Of a stretch of 64,000 nucleotides of DNA, positions 43,306-52,609 are shown one piece after another. Each line of letters starts with the position of its first letter. Position 1 is the first letter of the stretch. This DNA comes from Phaeodactylibacter xiamenensis (GTDB taxonomy: Bacteria > Bacteroidota > Bacteroidia > Chitinophagales > Saprospiraceae): NCBI RefSeq assembly GCF_000759025.1, contig NZ_JPOS01000039.1, positions 62,001-126,000 on the forward strand, written 5' to 3'. A program made the position numbers and the translations under genes. The notes beneath the pieces were generated by a model that worked only from the letters and a program-made list of their open reading frames with translations, had not been told where the DNA came from and did no database searches.

Positions 43306-43329
43306 GCAAGGCAGTGCCGTCTTGCTTTT
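43306..43329 (+). terminator. weak terminator after the polyprenyl synthase gene
   Basis: GCAAG (43306-43310) pairs with CTTGC (43321-43325), with inner GC pairs, followed by TTTTG. It is 138 bases past the stop. A small ATGTC/GACAT hairpin lies just upstream. The remaining convergent gap to 43531 holds no gene. Confidence 0.4.
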
Positions 43330-43531
43330 GTACATTCAAAAACAATCAGGACTTAGGGCCTTGAATAGAAGGCACCTATGCGATCAACCTGAATGAATAA
43401 GGTGATTACCACAAACCGGAAGGAAGGCCGGGAGGGTAACAGCCTTTGTTTGTTTGTTGTGTAGCTTTCTGGACTTGCGAGACTGCTTATGAAAACAGTT
43501 TCATATCAAATGTATTAACTAATATTAACAA

Positions 43532-43975
43532 TTACAAGAAAATTTTGCCATTCCACCACTCCTGCTCAATTGTAGCTGCTTTTTTCCTGTAAAAATTAAT
43601 GGCGGGCTTATTCCAGTCCAGTACCTGCCATTTCACCAACCGGCAGTCTTTGCTCTTTGCCGTTTCCAGAAAGGCATCAAACAGAGCCTCTCCGATTCCT
43701 TTGCGGCGGTAGGCAGCCTGAACAACGAAGTCCTCCAGGTACAGCATCCTGCCTTTCCAGGTAGAGTAGGTCATATAGTATAAAGCCATGCCTACAATAG
43801 TTTCCTTCTGCTCTGCAACCAGTACTTCAAAGACCCCTTCCCCGAAATCGCGCTGATAGTCTTCCAGCGAGGCAGTGAATTCATGGGCAGCCTTTTCATA
43901 TTCGGCTAACTCCAGTACGAGGTTATGAATGGCAGGCAGGTCCTTTGCGGTGCCCGGACGGATATTGATCTGCAT
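43532..43975 (-). CDS. GNAT N-acetyltransferase
   Basis: A 147-residue acetyltransferase of the diamine/amino-acid N-acetyltransferase (RimI/SSAT-like) type. The CoA-binding motif is VVQAAYRRKGIGEALFDAFL, preceded by ALYYMTYSTWKGRMLYLEDF and followed by CRLVKWQVLDWNKPAINFYR. The LEDFVV...RRKGIG arrangement resembles spermidine/thialysine acetyltransferases. The start is the ATG at 43975 (MQINIRPGTAKDL). It follows the acylphosphatase gene by 7 bases. Confidence 0.9.
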   Translation of the reverse strand: MQINIRPGTAKDLPAIHNLVLELAEYEKAAHEFTASLEDYQRDFGEGVFEVLVAEQKETIVGMALYYMTYSTWKGRMLYLEDFVVQAAYRRKGIGEALFDAFLETAKSKDCRLVKWQVLDWNKPAINFYRKKAATIEQEWWNGKIFL

Positions 43976-43982
43976 AAGTTGG

Positions 43983-44252
43983 TTATCTGATAATCTCAAA
44001 TTGCTGCAAAGCCGAAATGGGTTGTTCTTCAACTTCTACGGATTCGACGCGGGCTTCCGAAGGGCCCTCCCTGCACCAGTCTATCCAGTTTTGAAGGCTC
44101 GAATCGGGCCCCTGTCCCACAGCGGAAACGCTGCCATCCGGCTCGTTTTTCACCCAGCCTTTTATATGAAGCTGTTGTGCCTTCTCCAGTGTGGAGGCTC
44201 TGAAGAATACCCCTTGTACCTTGCCGGTAATCCGCAGTTTTACTTGCCGCAT
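43983..44252 (-). CDS. acyP: acylphosphatase
   Basis: An 89-residue acylphosphatase, which hydrolyses acyl phosphates such as 1,3-bisphosphoglycerate. The phosphate loop GKVQGVFFRASTLEKAQQL contains the catalytic Arg, and GWVKNEPDGSVSAVGQG has the catalytic Asn. The length is normal. The start is the ATG at 44252 (MRQVKLRI). It is cotranscribed with the GNAT gene. Confidence 0.93.
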   Translation of the reverse strand: MRQVKLRITGKVQGVFFRASTLEKAQQLHIKGWVKNEPDGSVSAVGQGPDSSLQNWIDWCREGPSEARVESVEVEEQPISALQQFEIIR

Positions 44253-44278
44253 AATATTTTGTTTTGCAGGCAATATAC

Positions 44279-44305
44279 AAAAAAGGGGCTGCGCAAGGCA
44301 GCCCC
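44279..44305 (-). terminator. terminator of the giant T9SS gene
   Basis: A perfect 8-bp GC-rich stem (GGGGCTGC 44285-44292 / GCAGCCCC 44298-44305) with a 5-base loop. On the minus strand it is followed by TTTTTT. It lies 46 bases past the stop at 44351. Confidence 0.88.
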
Positions 44306-44350
44306 GTTAGAATTGAGGTTATCGCCATTTTGAGCATGGCGAAGGTACAG

Positions 44351-47300
44351 TTACTGTTTGAACACTTGCTGGCTGAAGGTCGACTCGGCATCTGTGACTT
44401 GCAGAAGATAGCTGCCTGCCGGCAGTTGCTTCAGGTTCATTTGGTATTGTTGCCATCCGGCTGAAGTTGCTGTTTGCGCCCCACGGAGCAATAGGCTGCC
44501 GTCCAGACTGAAGAGCCGGTATTCAACCGGGCCTGCAGCTGTAGTGTAGTGCCCAATGCTCAAAAGGTCCCGCACCGGATTAGGAGCCACTTGTGGCTTA
44601 TTATCCGCAAATGCTGCCGCTTCCAGCCCACTGATAACCAGCACATCATCCTGCCGGTATCTGGCTGCCTGCCCGCTTTCAAACAGCGGTTGGTAGAAGG
44701 CTGTTGATTGTTGTCCGCCTCTCCATAACTGAATGAAGTAGGGTTGACCGTTTTTCAGCGCTTCCTGCAGGTGTGGCGTGGCTTCATCATCTCCCCAGAT
44801 GGTTATGGCAAAATGTTCACCTTCGTACCGGTTGCGCCCAAAAACGTTCCCTACTGCATCCGTAACGGCAACTTCGTCTCCTGGTAGTAACCAGCGGGCA
44901 GCAACTGAGGCTGGAAGGATAAGCGTTGCACTGTTGCCGGTAGGCTGCAACCCTGCCACTGCACGCATTTCCAGCGCGGCTTCTGGTGTGCCCCCGGGTG
45001 CTGCATAAAGCGCATTCAAATCGGGGCCGATCAGAGAGTTAGGGCTGTAGATCAGGGTGTCTTCAGCAGTAAGCCGGAGATGATAGCCTCTTCCCGGTAC
45101 CATACTTCCGATATCGTCAATATTTAACGCAGGAATGTAAGTATCCCCGGTTCCATTCTTTGCAATCAGCAGATTAGAGCCGATTCCTGCAAGTTCGCCG
45201 GCAATAGGCGAGGGGCTGTTTCTGAGATAGGCTACAATCTGCCAGCCTGCACTAAGAGGGATTTCCGTCTGGGGATCCATCTGCTCTCCGGTGATGGAAA
45301 GCACTCTGGTGTTCGCCATTTTGACCTGGTAGCCTTGCAGCATATCCCAGTTTCCGATATCATTAATGTTAAATGTGGGGATATAAGAGTTGCCAACCCC
45401 ATCCTTTACAATAATAACATCCGTAGCCACCGGGCTGAAAATCTGGTCAATGGCGAGGTCTTCCGGCATCACATAGCTGGATATGGTATTCCAGCCCACA
45501 TCCAGGGTGATATCCAGCGAAATATCCAGCGTTACCGTCAGGCTTTCCAGTGCACTGATGCCATCGCTGGCATAGCTGTCCGTATGGGTAATGAGAATAT
45601 CCGTTGGGGCATAGGTTGCGGTCGCTTCGTAGGCAGCAGACTCAGCGGTGCGCCAAACCATGACTGTAAACGTCTCTCCTGGTGCAAACCCGTCTTTCTC
45701 CGGCGTCTGGCTGTCGTCTCCGTAAACGGTGATCACGGTATTATTTTGTGGATTCCACTGGCCGTAGCCTGCACAGCGCATGGTGTCTGTATCGGTATAG
45801 AAGAAGCCGATCCAGTCATCCGTGCTCAGTGGCTGTCCGTCAATGCTGCTAAACAAGTCGTCGGGTACGATTACACTGTGGTTGTTGCCTGTCACCGTAA
45901 CCGTCCAGGGTGCTCCGGAGGTGGGGATGAAAATACTGTCGAGTTTGCTCAGTCCGTCCAGTGCAAAGCGGTTGGTGTGGGAAATGATATTATCGATAGG
46001 AGCAAAAGCTCCCTGTGCATCGACTGTGTCCTGAGTGATGGACTGCAGTACGCGGATCTGGAAAAATTCTCCTTCGTCAAAACCATCTTTTGCAGGCGTT
46101 TGGGCATCATCGCCGTAAACGGTTACAGCAGTATTGTTGTTGGGGTCCCATTGCCCGGCACCGGCGCAACGCACTGTCCCGTTGTCGTCATAGAAAAAAC
46201 CGATCCAGTCAGTGGGGCTGAGAATGCCACCATCTAAGTCGCTGTAGAGCGTATCTGGAAGGACAACGGTATGGGTAATACCCGTGGGGTTCACGGGCCA
46301 TGGCGCAACGGTAGATTCCGGGTTTTGGTTGATGGTCGCTGTAGTTGAAACACCACCTCCTGAAAACCCAATACTGGCAATACGCAAGGAGCCGCTGTTG
46401 TTCTCCTCATAGCATACAGTAATGGTCCCGTTTCCTGTGCCACTGATAGGATTCACGGAAGTGACCCAGGCGGTCTGAGCAGTAGCTGTCCAGGAAGTAT
46501 TGCTGGCTACTGAAAAAGAGACACAGTTTGCCGGGTGTTCTACCGTTATGCTGGCCGGGGTGACGCTCAGGGTTGCAGCAGTCCCCGCAGCCTGAGTGAT
46601 GGTTGCCGTCTGGGGGGGCAAACCAGGCGTATTGAGGATCACCATCACAGAACGCGGGTTGCCGGAGGTGTTTGCTGTATAGGTTACCACGAGGGTCTGG
46701 TTCCCACTCCCTGAAGCAGCAGAAAGGGTTGCCCAGGACTGACTGGTGTTAGCGGTCCAGCTTACGTTTGAACTTACTGACACCGTAGTTTGCCCGGCAG
46801 GAGCCCCTACTTGCTGGTTGGCAGGGCTCACTGTTAGTACCGGGCCGGTGGCTGCTGCGTTTTGCAGGATGGTAGCTGTTTGTGCGGGCTGCCCCGGACT
46901 GTTGAGGGTCAAGGTTGCCGTTCGCTGGGTTGATGACGTATTCTCATCGTAGGAAATGGTAATGGTTGCATTCCCCGATCCGGAGCTCTGAGAAAGCGTT
47001 GCCCAGCTCTGACTGGAGGTTAGCGTCCAGCTTACATTGGAGGTTACCTGAACAGTGGTTTGGCCTGCCGGAGCGGTAACTACCTGAGAAGCAGGGGTCA
47101 TAGCGATATTGGCAGGGGCACCAGTTTGAGTCACGGCTACAATCTGGTCTGCCACGCCGTCGCCAGTAACAAGAACATTCACCGAACGGTTATTGGTGCT
47201 TAAATTAGGCGTGGCGGTTAGGGTCACAATCCCGTTGCCCAGACCGCTCAGCGGACTAGCAGACAGCCATGGAGCATTTTCCATTATTTGCCAGTTGGTA

Positions 47301-50092
47301 TTAGACTCAATACTGAAGCCGGCAGTGCCTCCGGTATGCGGTATGCTAAGGCTACCTGGTGTGATAGTCAGAAAATCCGGATTATTTATGGTCAGCTGGT
47401 AATCCTCTACTTCGCGGATCCCTCCGGTAGCACAAGGGGCGCTGTAGCCACCGGTGCTCACTGCAATCCGCATACGGGTACTGCCTGAAGACAGGCCGCC
47501 TGGGATGGAGAGCTGGCCGCTGAGAGATCCCTGACTGCCACTCGTGCCCTGATAAAGCTGTTCGCCTGCATCATTAAAGTCATCATCCTGGTTTAAATCA
47601 ACCCACACCCTCCAGTAAACCAGCGTACTTGAAGAAAGCCCCTGAGCCTGCAGGAACAAGGGGTAGCTATTTCCTGGCTGTACACTGGTATTGAGATGGG
47701 TATAATGGCCGTATCCATGGTCATTGCCGGAAATATTATTGATGGCGCCTATGTTGACCCGGTCTATCCAGATATTTCGGCTGTTACCATAGGAGTAGCA
47801 ATAATCGTCATCACATCCAATGGTGGAGAATGCTGAAGTAGCAGAAAAGTCACTAAAGTTGCTGCCACAGTCCGATCTGATCTCCACCTGGTAGTCTGAA
47901 CAAGGGATGAGGTTGTAGAGGTAATCTGTCGTATCAGTTAGCCATGAAGTTGTGGACCAGGTGAAACTGCCCACAGTCCGGTACCTGATCTGATAAGCGC
48001 TGGCGCCGGGAGAAGGCGACCAGGCAATTTGAGCAGAAGCGTAGCCAATATTGCTGACGGATGGAGCCGAGGGAGTACTGCAAAAACCAGGCTGTATGTT
48101 CAGGCTGTAGTCTTCTACATCTGTGAACCCACCGGTGGAGCAGGGCCCGGGGAAGTTGTTGCGGTCCATACTAATGCGCAGCCGGGTGTTTCCGATATTG
48201 CTTCCGGCGGGAATCGTGATCGCCCCGGAGACCAATGAACTACTGTTCGTGGCCGCAGAAAGCAAAAGCTCCCCCGGGTCTTCAAAGTCGCTGTCCTGGT
48301 TAAGGTCTGCCCATACCCGCCAGTAAACGGGAGCCACGAATTCGTCATCGGAATTCATGATGAGCGTATAGGACTGTCCCTGTACCACATTAGCAGTTAA
48401 ATTGGTGAAGTTGGAGTATCCATTGCCGTTGCCTGAGTTATTGGATAAGTTACTTAAGGCTACACTGGTGATCCAGGCACTCCAACTGTTGCCGTAGGAA
48501 TAGCAATAGGCATCTGAACACCCCGTAGTGCTAATAGTATAAGGACTGCTCCAGATACTGGGGATGCCGTTGCAAACAGACTGCACCTGCCACTCCAGCG
48601 TATTACAAGGAGACAGGTTCTCCATAGTATGTTCGCTTTGGACCAGCCCCTGCTCGACCGTCCATGGGGCAGTTGGAACGGTGCGGTACCTTACATTATA
48701 GCCTTGTGCGCCGGGTACCGCTTCCCAATCCTGAGTGATATGAGAGTAATCAGCTGAAACCGTTTCTACATTAGAGGGTGGGCTGCAGGGAGTCGTATAG
48801 GAAAAGGAAAAACCAAAATTGTCGGCAGACCAGCGGTCGTCCCATTCAAAGTAATAGCGGGTACCAGCCGTTACATTCAGGATGACCTCACTGGCAAGAT
48901 TCGGCCCGCTTTGGCTGATAGCGCAGTCGTCATCGCTATTGTCAATTGGGGTGAGGTTGCCGCAGGAGCCGGTGTAAACCCAAAGCCGGGTATTCACATC
49001 ATTCAGGCAGCTGCTGATGGATATACTTCCATTGGCAGGCGCATCATAATAAAACCAGTCTGCATGCTGAGCACCTCCCGAACAGTTCACACAACCGTTC
49101 CCCTCATCGGGCCCGTCAGGGAAGTAGTTTCCATTAGTGGTAATAGGCTGGGCATCCGTACAGGTAGAACCTACACTGGGCGCAGTACCGCAGGAAAGGT
49201 AGCCTCTGGCGTTGGTGTTGTAAAAGCTGGCCCGTGCATACTGGCCGGCGGAGAAGGTGTTTCGACAGCTGTGAGGAGCATAAGACATGATATTGGACAC
49301 GTCTGGATCATAAGGGTCGCCGTTTGCATCGGTAAAGCTGCCGGTGTAAACACAGTTAGACACCACATATCCGGTACAGCCTATGCCCAGCAAGCCGGGG
49401 TCCGCAGGGGTGTCGCAGATGTCGTCGCCAGCGGTACTGCAGTTAGAGCCGTTAACAAGCTCATCGGTCAGCCCGCCGCAATTGGTCTTTCCGTGGGTAT
49501 GGTAAAGCCCGAAGTAGTGGCCCACTTCGTGTGCAAAGGTGTTACCGCCGGAAAGGAAACAACTGTTGGCAACGGTAATCAGGTCCCGCCCGCCGCCGGG
49601 AAGATAGGCGTACCCGCAAAGGCCGCCCCCTGAACTTGTCGTGAGGCTGCCACCCGGAATGATAATATTGAGGACATCCTCTACGCCATAAGTATTCCAG
49701 AAACTGGTCTCTTCTGAAATGCTAAAGTTGAAGTAGGTGTCGCTGTTGATGAAATTGATGGGGGCGCACTGGAAGAATTCCATGTTCGCATTAATGAAAA
49801 AGTCATTGACTTCATTCATGCCGGTATTGAACTCCGCTTCCGTGATCCCGCCGGTGCCGTTACTTCGGCGAATGATGTGGACCTGTACAGGGACCATATC
49901 CACCATACTGTAACTGCTGCCGGGGGAAAAGGCGGCAGCATAGTTCTCATAGTCCTGTTGCAGACTGTCCATCAATTGGATGGATGCCGGACTGGCAATA
50001 GCTCCGCAAGGAGAGACTGTGGGGGTGTTTTGTGCCAGAAGTGGGGGGAGCGCCAAAAAAAACAATCCTAGAAACTGTACCAAACACTTCAT
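44351..50092 (-). CDS. giant T9SS-exported M43-type metalloprotease with BACON and GEVED repeats
   Basis: A 1913-residue multidomain protein. In order: signal peptide (1-21); M43/pappalysin-like protease with HEVGHYFGLYH at about 188-198 and a downstream Met-turn region NIMSYAP; a Cys-rich/pre-peptidase-like domain (about 305-435); fibronectin-type modules alternating with two GEVED domains (about 520-667 and 759-905, each with VYWRVW-DLNQD and VEDY); four BACON repeats (about 910-1265, with the pattern SNTSWTA or SNVSWT, SGSGN, TATLTLN); two repeated modules with DWIGFFY and VYGDD-QTP (about 1268-1500), with a weaker third; and a T9SS sorting domain (about 1835-1913, VAPNPVRDLLSIGHY to the C-terminus). 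It is expected to be a surface or secreted protease. The BACON and GEVED modules may bind polysaccharide or mucin (family knowledge). Confidence 0.9.
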   Translation of the reverse strand: MKCLVQFLGLFFLALPPLLAQNTPTVSPCGAIASPASIQLMDSLQQDYENYAAAFSPGSSYSMVDMVPVQVHIIRRSNGTGGITEAEFNTGMNEVNDFFINANMEFFQCAPINFINSDTYFNFSISEETSFWNTYGVEDVLNIIIPGGSLTTSSGGGLCGYAYLPGGGRDLITVANSCFLSGGNTFAHEVGHYFGLYHTHGKTNCGGLTDELVNGSNCSTAGDDICDTPADPGLLGIGCTGYVVSNCVYTGSFTDANGDPYDPDVSNIMSYAPHSCRNTFSAGQYARASFYNTNARGYLSCGTAPSVGSTCTDAQPITTNGNYFPDGPDEGNGCVNCSGGAQHADWFYYDAPANGSISISSCLNDVNTRLWVYTGSCGNLTPIDNSDDDCAISQSGPNLASEVILNVTAGTRYYFEWDDRWSADNFGFSFSYTTPCSPPSNVETVSADYSHITQDWEAVPGAQGYNVRYRTVPTAPWTVEQGLVQSEHTMENLSPCNTLEWQVQSVCNGIPSIWSSPYTISTTGCSDAYCYSYGNSWSAWITSVALSNLSNNSGNGNGYSNFTNLTANVVQGQSYTLIMNSDDEFVAPVYWRVWADLNQDSDFEDPGELLLSAATNSSSLVSGAITIPAGSNIGNTRLRISMDRNNFPGPCSTGGFTDVEDYSLNIQPGFCSTPSAPSVSNIGYASAQIAWSPSPGASAYQIRYRTVGSFTWSTTSWLTDTTDYLYNLIPCSDYQVEIRSDCGSNFSDFSATSAFSTIGCDDDYCYSYGNSRNIWIDRVNIGAINNISGNDHGYGHYTHLNTSVQPGNSYPLFLQAQGLSSSTLVYWRVWVDLNQDDDFNDAGEQLYQGTSGSQGSLSGQLSIPGGLSSGSTRMRIAVSTGGYSAPCATGGIREVEDYQLTINNPDFLTITPGSLSIPHTGGTAGFSIESNTNWQIMENAPWLSASPLSGLGNGIVTLTATPNLSTNNRSVNVLVTGDGVADQIVAVTQTGAPANIAMTPASQVVTAPAGQTTVQVTSNVSWTLTSSQSWATLSQSSGSGNATITISYDENTSSTQRTATLTLNSPGQPAQTATILQNAAATGPVLTVSPANQQVGAPAGQTTVSVSSNVSWTANTSQSWATLSAASGSGNQTLVVTYTANTSGNPRSVMVILNTPGLPPQTATITQAAGTAATLSVTPASITVEHPANCVSFSVASNTSWTATAQTAWVTSVNPISGTGNGTITVCYEENNSGSLRIASIGFSGGGVSTTATINQNPESTVAPWPVNPTGITHTVVLPDTLYSDLDGGILSPTDWIGFFYDDNGTVRCAGAGQWDPNNNTAVTVYGDDAQTPAKDGFDEGEFFQIRVLQSITQDTVDAQGAFAPIDNIISHTNRFALDGLSKLDSIFIPTSGAPWTVTVTGNNHSVIVPDDLFSSIDGQPLSTDDWIGFFYTDTDTMRCAGYGQWNPQNNTVITVYGDDSQTPEKDGFAPGETFTVMVWRTAESAAYEATATYAPTDILITHTDSYASDGISALESLTVTLDISLDITLDVGWNTISSYVMPEDLAIDQIFSPVATDVIIVKDGVGNSYIPTFNINDIGNWDMLQGYQVKMANTRVLSITGEQMDPQTEIPLSAGWQIVAYLRNSPSPIAGELAGIGSNLLIAKNGTGDTYIPALNIDDIGSMVPGRGYHLRLTAEDTLIYSPNSLIGPDLNALYAAPGGTPEAALEMRAVAGLQPTGNSATLILPASVAARWLLPGDEVAVTDAVGNVFGRNRYEGEHFAITIWGDDEATPHLQEALKNGQPYFIQLWRGGQQSTAFYQPLFESGQAARYRQDDVLVISGLEAAAFADNKPQVAPNPVRDLLSIGHYTTAAGPVEYRLFSLDGSLLLRGAQTATSAGWQQYQMNLKQLPAGSYLLQVTDAESTFSQQVFKQ

Positions 50093-50540
50093 AAATATTC
50101 GGGTTTTAAAAACTTTAAGAACCCAAACAGATACTAAAACCCCGCGCCCTCTACAGTATACTATGACAGATTAAGTAGCAAAAGGCAGAGCGGCAGGCAC
50201 AGGCCTGATACTCTGTTTTTGGGCATATCTGTTTGATGTTGTCAATTAATTAATGCCAACCTATTCCACAAGGCTGGTGTATAGCGTGTTCTATTTTGCT
50301 GTCTTAGTGTTGTGGGGAAGTGTTGTGCGTTATGCGATCTTGGTAAGATAGATATAATGCTCTCAGTAGGGGGGAGTAAATATAAGGTAATTTCTAATAT
50401 TTCTACATTTAATACGTCAGGGATTTTATTGGGTTTCAAAATCCCTGTTAAATTTCTTCTGATTTTTTGAAACTGTTGCTCCTCATTCACATTTGTGTTT
50501 ATAGTTCTCCAGGGCGAGATTAATGCATTTTGACTTGCTC
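50093..50540. other. gene-free region upstream of the giant protease gene
   Basis: Nothing recognisable. A minus-strand frame of 82 codons (50242-50490) has no protein-like features. The region should contain the promoter of the protease gene (minus strand), but I could not identify it. Confidence 0.4.
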
Positions 50541-50617
50541 TTTTTTCCGCTCGCTGCGTTGAAAAGCCTCGCCGTCCGTACGGATGCCTGCGTTTTTCGC
50601 CTTGCGAGCGAAAAAAA
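50541..50617. repeat. palindromic element with T-run and A-run ends
   Basis: TTTTTTCCGCTCGC (50541-50554) and GCGAGCGAAAAAAA (50604-50617) are inverted, with a second palindrome TCCGTACGGA at the centre. T-runs lie outside the stem on the wrong side for a terminator in either direction. It is a REP/MITE-like unit 47 bases upstream of the zinc-ribbon gene. Confidence 0.7.
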
Positions 50618-50663
50618 TACCTGCGTCAACTTTGCACAAATCCTGCCTTGGAGAACTATAAAT

Positions 50664-50831
50664 ATGAAAACAAAGATCTGTAATACCTGTAATCGGGAGG
50701 AAACTACGTTGTACAGGGTGCAGCTTCAAAAGAAGGGCCCCTGGGTTTTTGTCTGTAAAAGCTGTTGTGAGCAACATCAAAAACGACCGGGGTACCGATA
50801 CGGCGGGACCTGGAAGGGCTACCGGCATTAG
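50664..50831 (+). CDS. mini zinc-ribbon protein (55 aa)
   Basis: A 55-residue protein with two Cys pairs, CNTC (residues 6-9) and CKSC (31-34, followed by a further Cys), forming a likely zinc ribbon, and a basic tail RPGYRYGGTWKGYRH. Similar small proteins occur widely in bacteria as conserved hypotheticals. I used the ATG at 50664. The frame is open further upstream, but that part crosses the palindromic element and is not protein-like. It precedes the amidohydrolase gene on the same strand by 46 bases. Confidence 0.7.
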   Translation: MKTKICNTCNREETTLYRVQLQKKGPWVFVCKSCCEQHQKRPGYRYGGTWKGYRH

Positions 50832-50877
50832 TTTGCCGAAAGTTCGTTATTTTGAGCCCTTCAAATAATGAATTAGT

Positions 50878-52599
50878 ATGAACCGACTCCTTTCCTTTTT
50901 CCTGCTCCTGGCTTTAGGTACGGGCTGTAGCCAAAGCCTTTCCGTTGATCAGTTTGCCGATACGCTGATTATCAATGGCAATATTTACACCGTGGACACT
51001 TTGTTGCCCGGCGCTGAGGCGGTTGCTCTCAGGGGAGGCCGTATCATAGATGTGGGGAGCACCGCTGATCTAATGGCACTCCGGGGGGACAGTACCGAAG
51101 TTATTGATCTGCAGGGGCGCTTTATGATGCCTGGTTTTATAGAGGGACATGGTCATTTTTCCGGTCTCGGGTACAGCCTGATCAACCTCAATTTTCTCCA
51201 CACCAGCAGTTGGGAGGAGATCGTGCAGATGGTAGCCGAAGCGGCAGCACAGGCCGAGCCAGGAGAATGGATTGTGGGCCGTGGCTGGCATCAGGAAAAG
51301 TGGACGGAGACGCCAAGCCCATCAGTCCTGGGCTATCCTTATCACGATGCACTGAGCGCTGTGTCAGCTGATAATCCGGTTATGCTGCGGCATGCAAGCG
51401 GGCATTCCCTGTTTGCCAATGCGAAGGCAATGGAACTTGCCGGCGTAACTGCCGAAACACCCGACCCTTCAGGAGGGGAGGTGGTGCGGGACTCCCGCGG
51501 CAAAGCGATTGGCGTGTTTGAAGAACGGGCCATGAGCCTCATCAATGCGGCGTACGATGACTACCGGGCCGGTCTTTCTGAGGAGGCAAAGACAGAGGAG
51601 TGGTACAGGGCCATTGAGTTGGCGGAAGAAGAGTGCCTGAAAAAAGGCGTTACCTCATTCCAGGATGCCGGCTCCAAATACTTCGAACTCGAGCGCTACG
51701 AGCAAATGGCAGAGGACGGCGAGCTCGATCTCCGCCTATGGGCGATGGTCCGCCACAGCTACGATGAGATGAAAGACAACCTCGATGGCTATCCGAAAAT
51801 TGACATCGGCAACCACTACTTTACCTGCCGGGCTATCAAGTCTGAAGTAGACGGTGCCCTTGGTGCCTTCGGTGCATGGCTGTTGCGGGCTTACAATGAT
51901 AAGAAAGGCTTCACCGGGCAAAACACCACACCCATCCCGGAGGTGAAAAATATCGCTCAACTGGCTATGGACAACGATATGCAAATGTGCGTACATGCGA
52001 TCGGCGACCGTGCTAACCGGGTAGTCCTCAATATTTACGAGGAACAGTTCAGTGCAAATCCGGAAAAGGAAAATCTCCGCTGGCGCATCGAGCATGCCCA
52101 GCATCTCGATACAGCAGACATTCCACGCTTTCGCGAAATGGGCATCATCGCCTCCATGCAGGGTATTCACTGTACCTCCGATGCACCATTTGTGGAAAAG
52201 CGACTGGGCAGAGAGCGCTCCCGGCTTGGTGCCTACCCCTGGCGCAGCCTGCTGGATGAAGGCGTCATTATCGCCAATGGCACAGACGCCCCGGTTGAGG
52301 ATGTGGACCCGCTGCTGAGCTTCTATGCTTCCGTTACCCGAAAACGGGCAGATAATGGTTTCGAATTCTTCCCGGAGCAACGGATGACGCGGGAGGAAGC
52401 CATCCACTCCTACACCCTGGGCAATGCTTATGCCGGCTTTGAGGAGGACTTCAAAGGCTCTGTTACCAAAGGTAAAGCGGCTGACTTTGTGGTGCTTTCA
52501 CATGACCTCGTCAATTGTACGGACGAAGCAATCCCCGAGTCCAAAGTGTTGATGACTATGGTGGACGGGGAGGTCAGGTATCAGGCTAAGGATTTCTAA
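50878..52599 (+). CDS. YtcJ-like amidohydrolase lipoprotein
   Basis: A 573-residue metal-dependent hydrolase of the amidohydrolase_3 (YtcJ/LAF3) family with a lipoprotein signal (MNRLLSFFLLLALGTGC). The metal motif is PGFIEGHGHFSGLGYSLI (HxH), followed by conserved QEKW, HASGHSLFANAKAM and the C-terminal NGTDAPVEDVDPL. These enzymes hydrolyse amides of uncertain nature. The lipoprotein signal suggests the periplasmic face. It converges with the OpuC-type gene after 10 bases, with no room for a separate terminator. Confidence 0.88.
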   Translation: MNRLLSFFLLLALGTGCSQSLSVDQFADTLIINGNIYTVDTLLPGAEAVALRGGRIIDVGSTADLMALRGDSTEVIDLQGRFMMPGFIEGHGHFSGLGYSLINLNFLHTSSWEEIVQMVAEAAAQAEPGEWIVGRGWHQEKWTETPSPSVLGYPYHDALSAVSADNPVMLRHASGHSLFANAKAMELAGVTAETPDPSGGEVVRDSRGKAIGVFEERAMSLINAAYDDYRAGLSEEAKTEEWYRAIELAEEECLKKGVTSFQDAGSKYFELERYEQMAEDGELDLRLWAMVRHSYDEMKDNLDGYPKIDIGNHYFTCRAIKSEVDGALGAFGAWLLRAYNDKKGFTGQNTTPIPEVKNIAQLAMDNDMQMCVHAIGDRANRVVLNIYEEQFSANPEKENLRWRIEHAQHLDTADIPRFREMGIIASMQGIHCTSDAPFVEKRLGRERSRLGAYPWRSLLDEGVIIANGTDAPVEDVDPLLSFYASVTRKRADNGFEFFPEQRMTREEAIHSYTLGNAYAGFEEDFKGSVTKGKAADFVVLSHDLVNCTDEAIPESKVLMTMVDGEVRYQAKDF

Positions 52600-52609
52600 A
52601 TCCGGCTTT

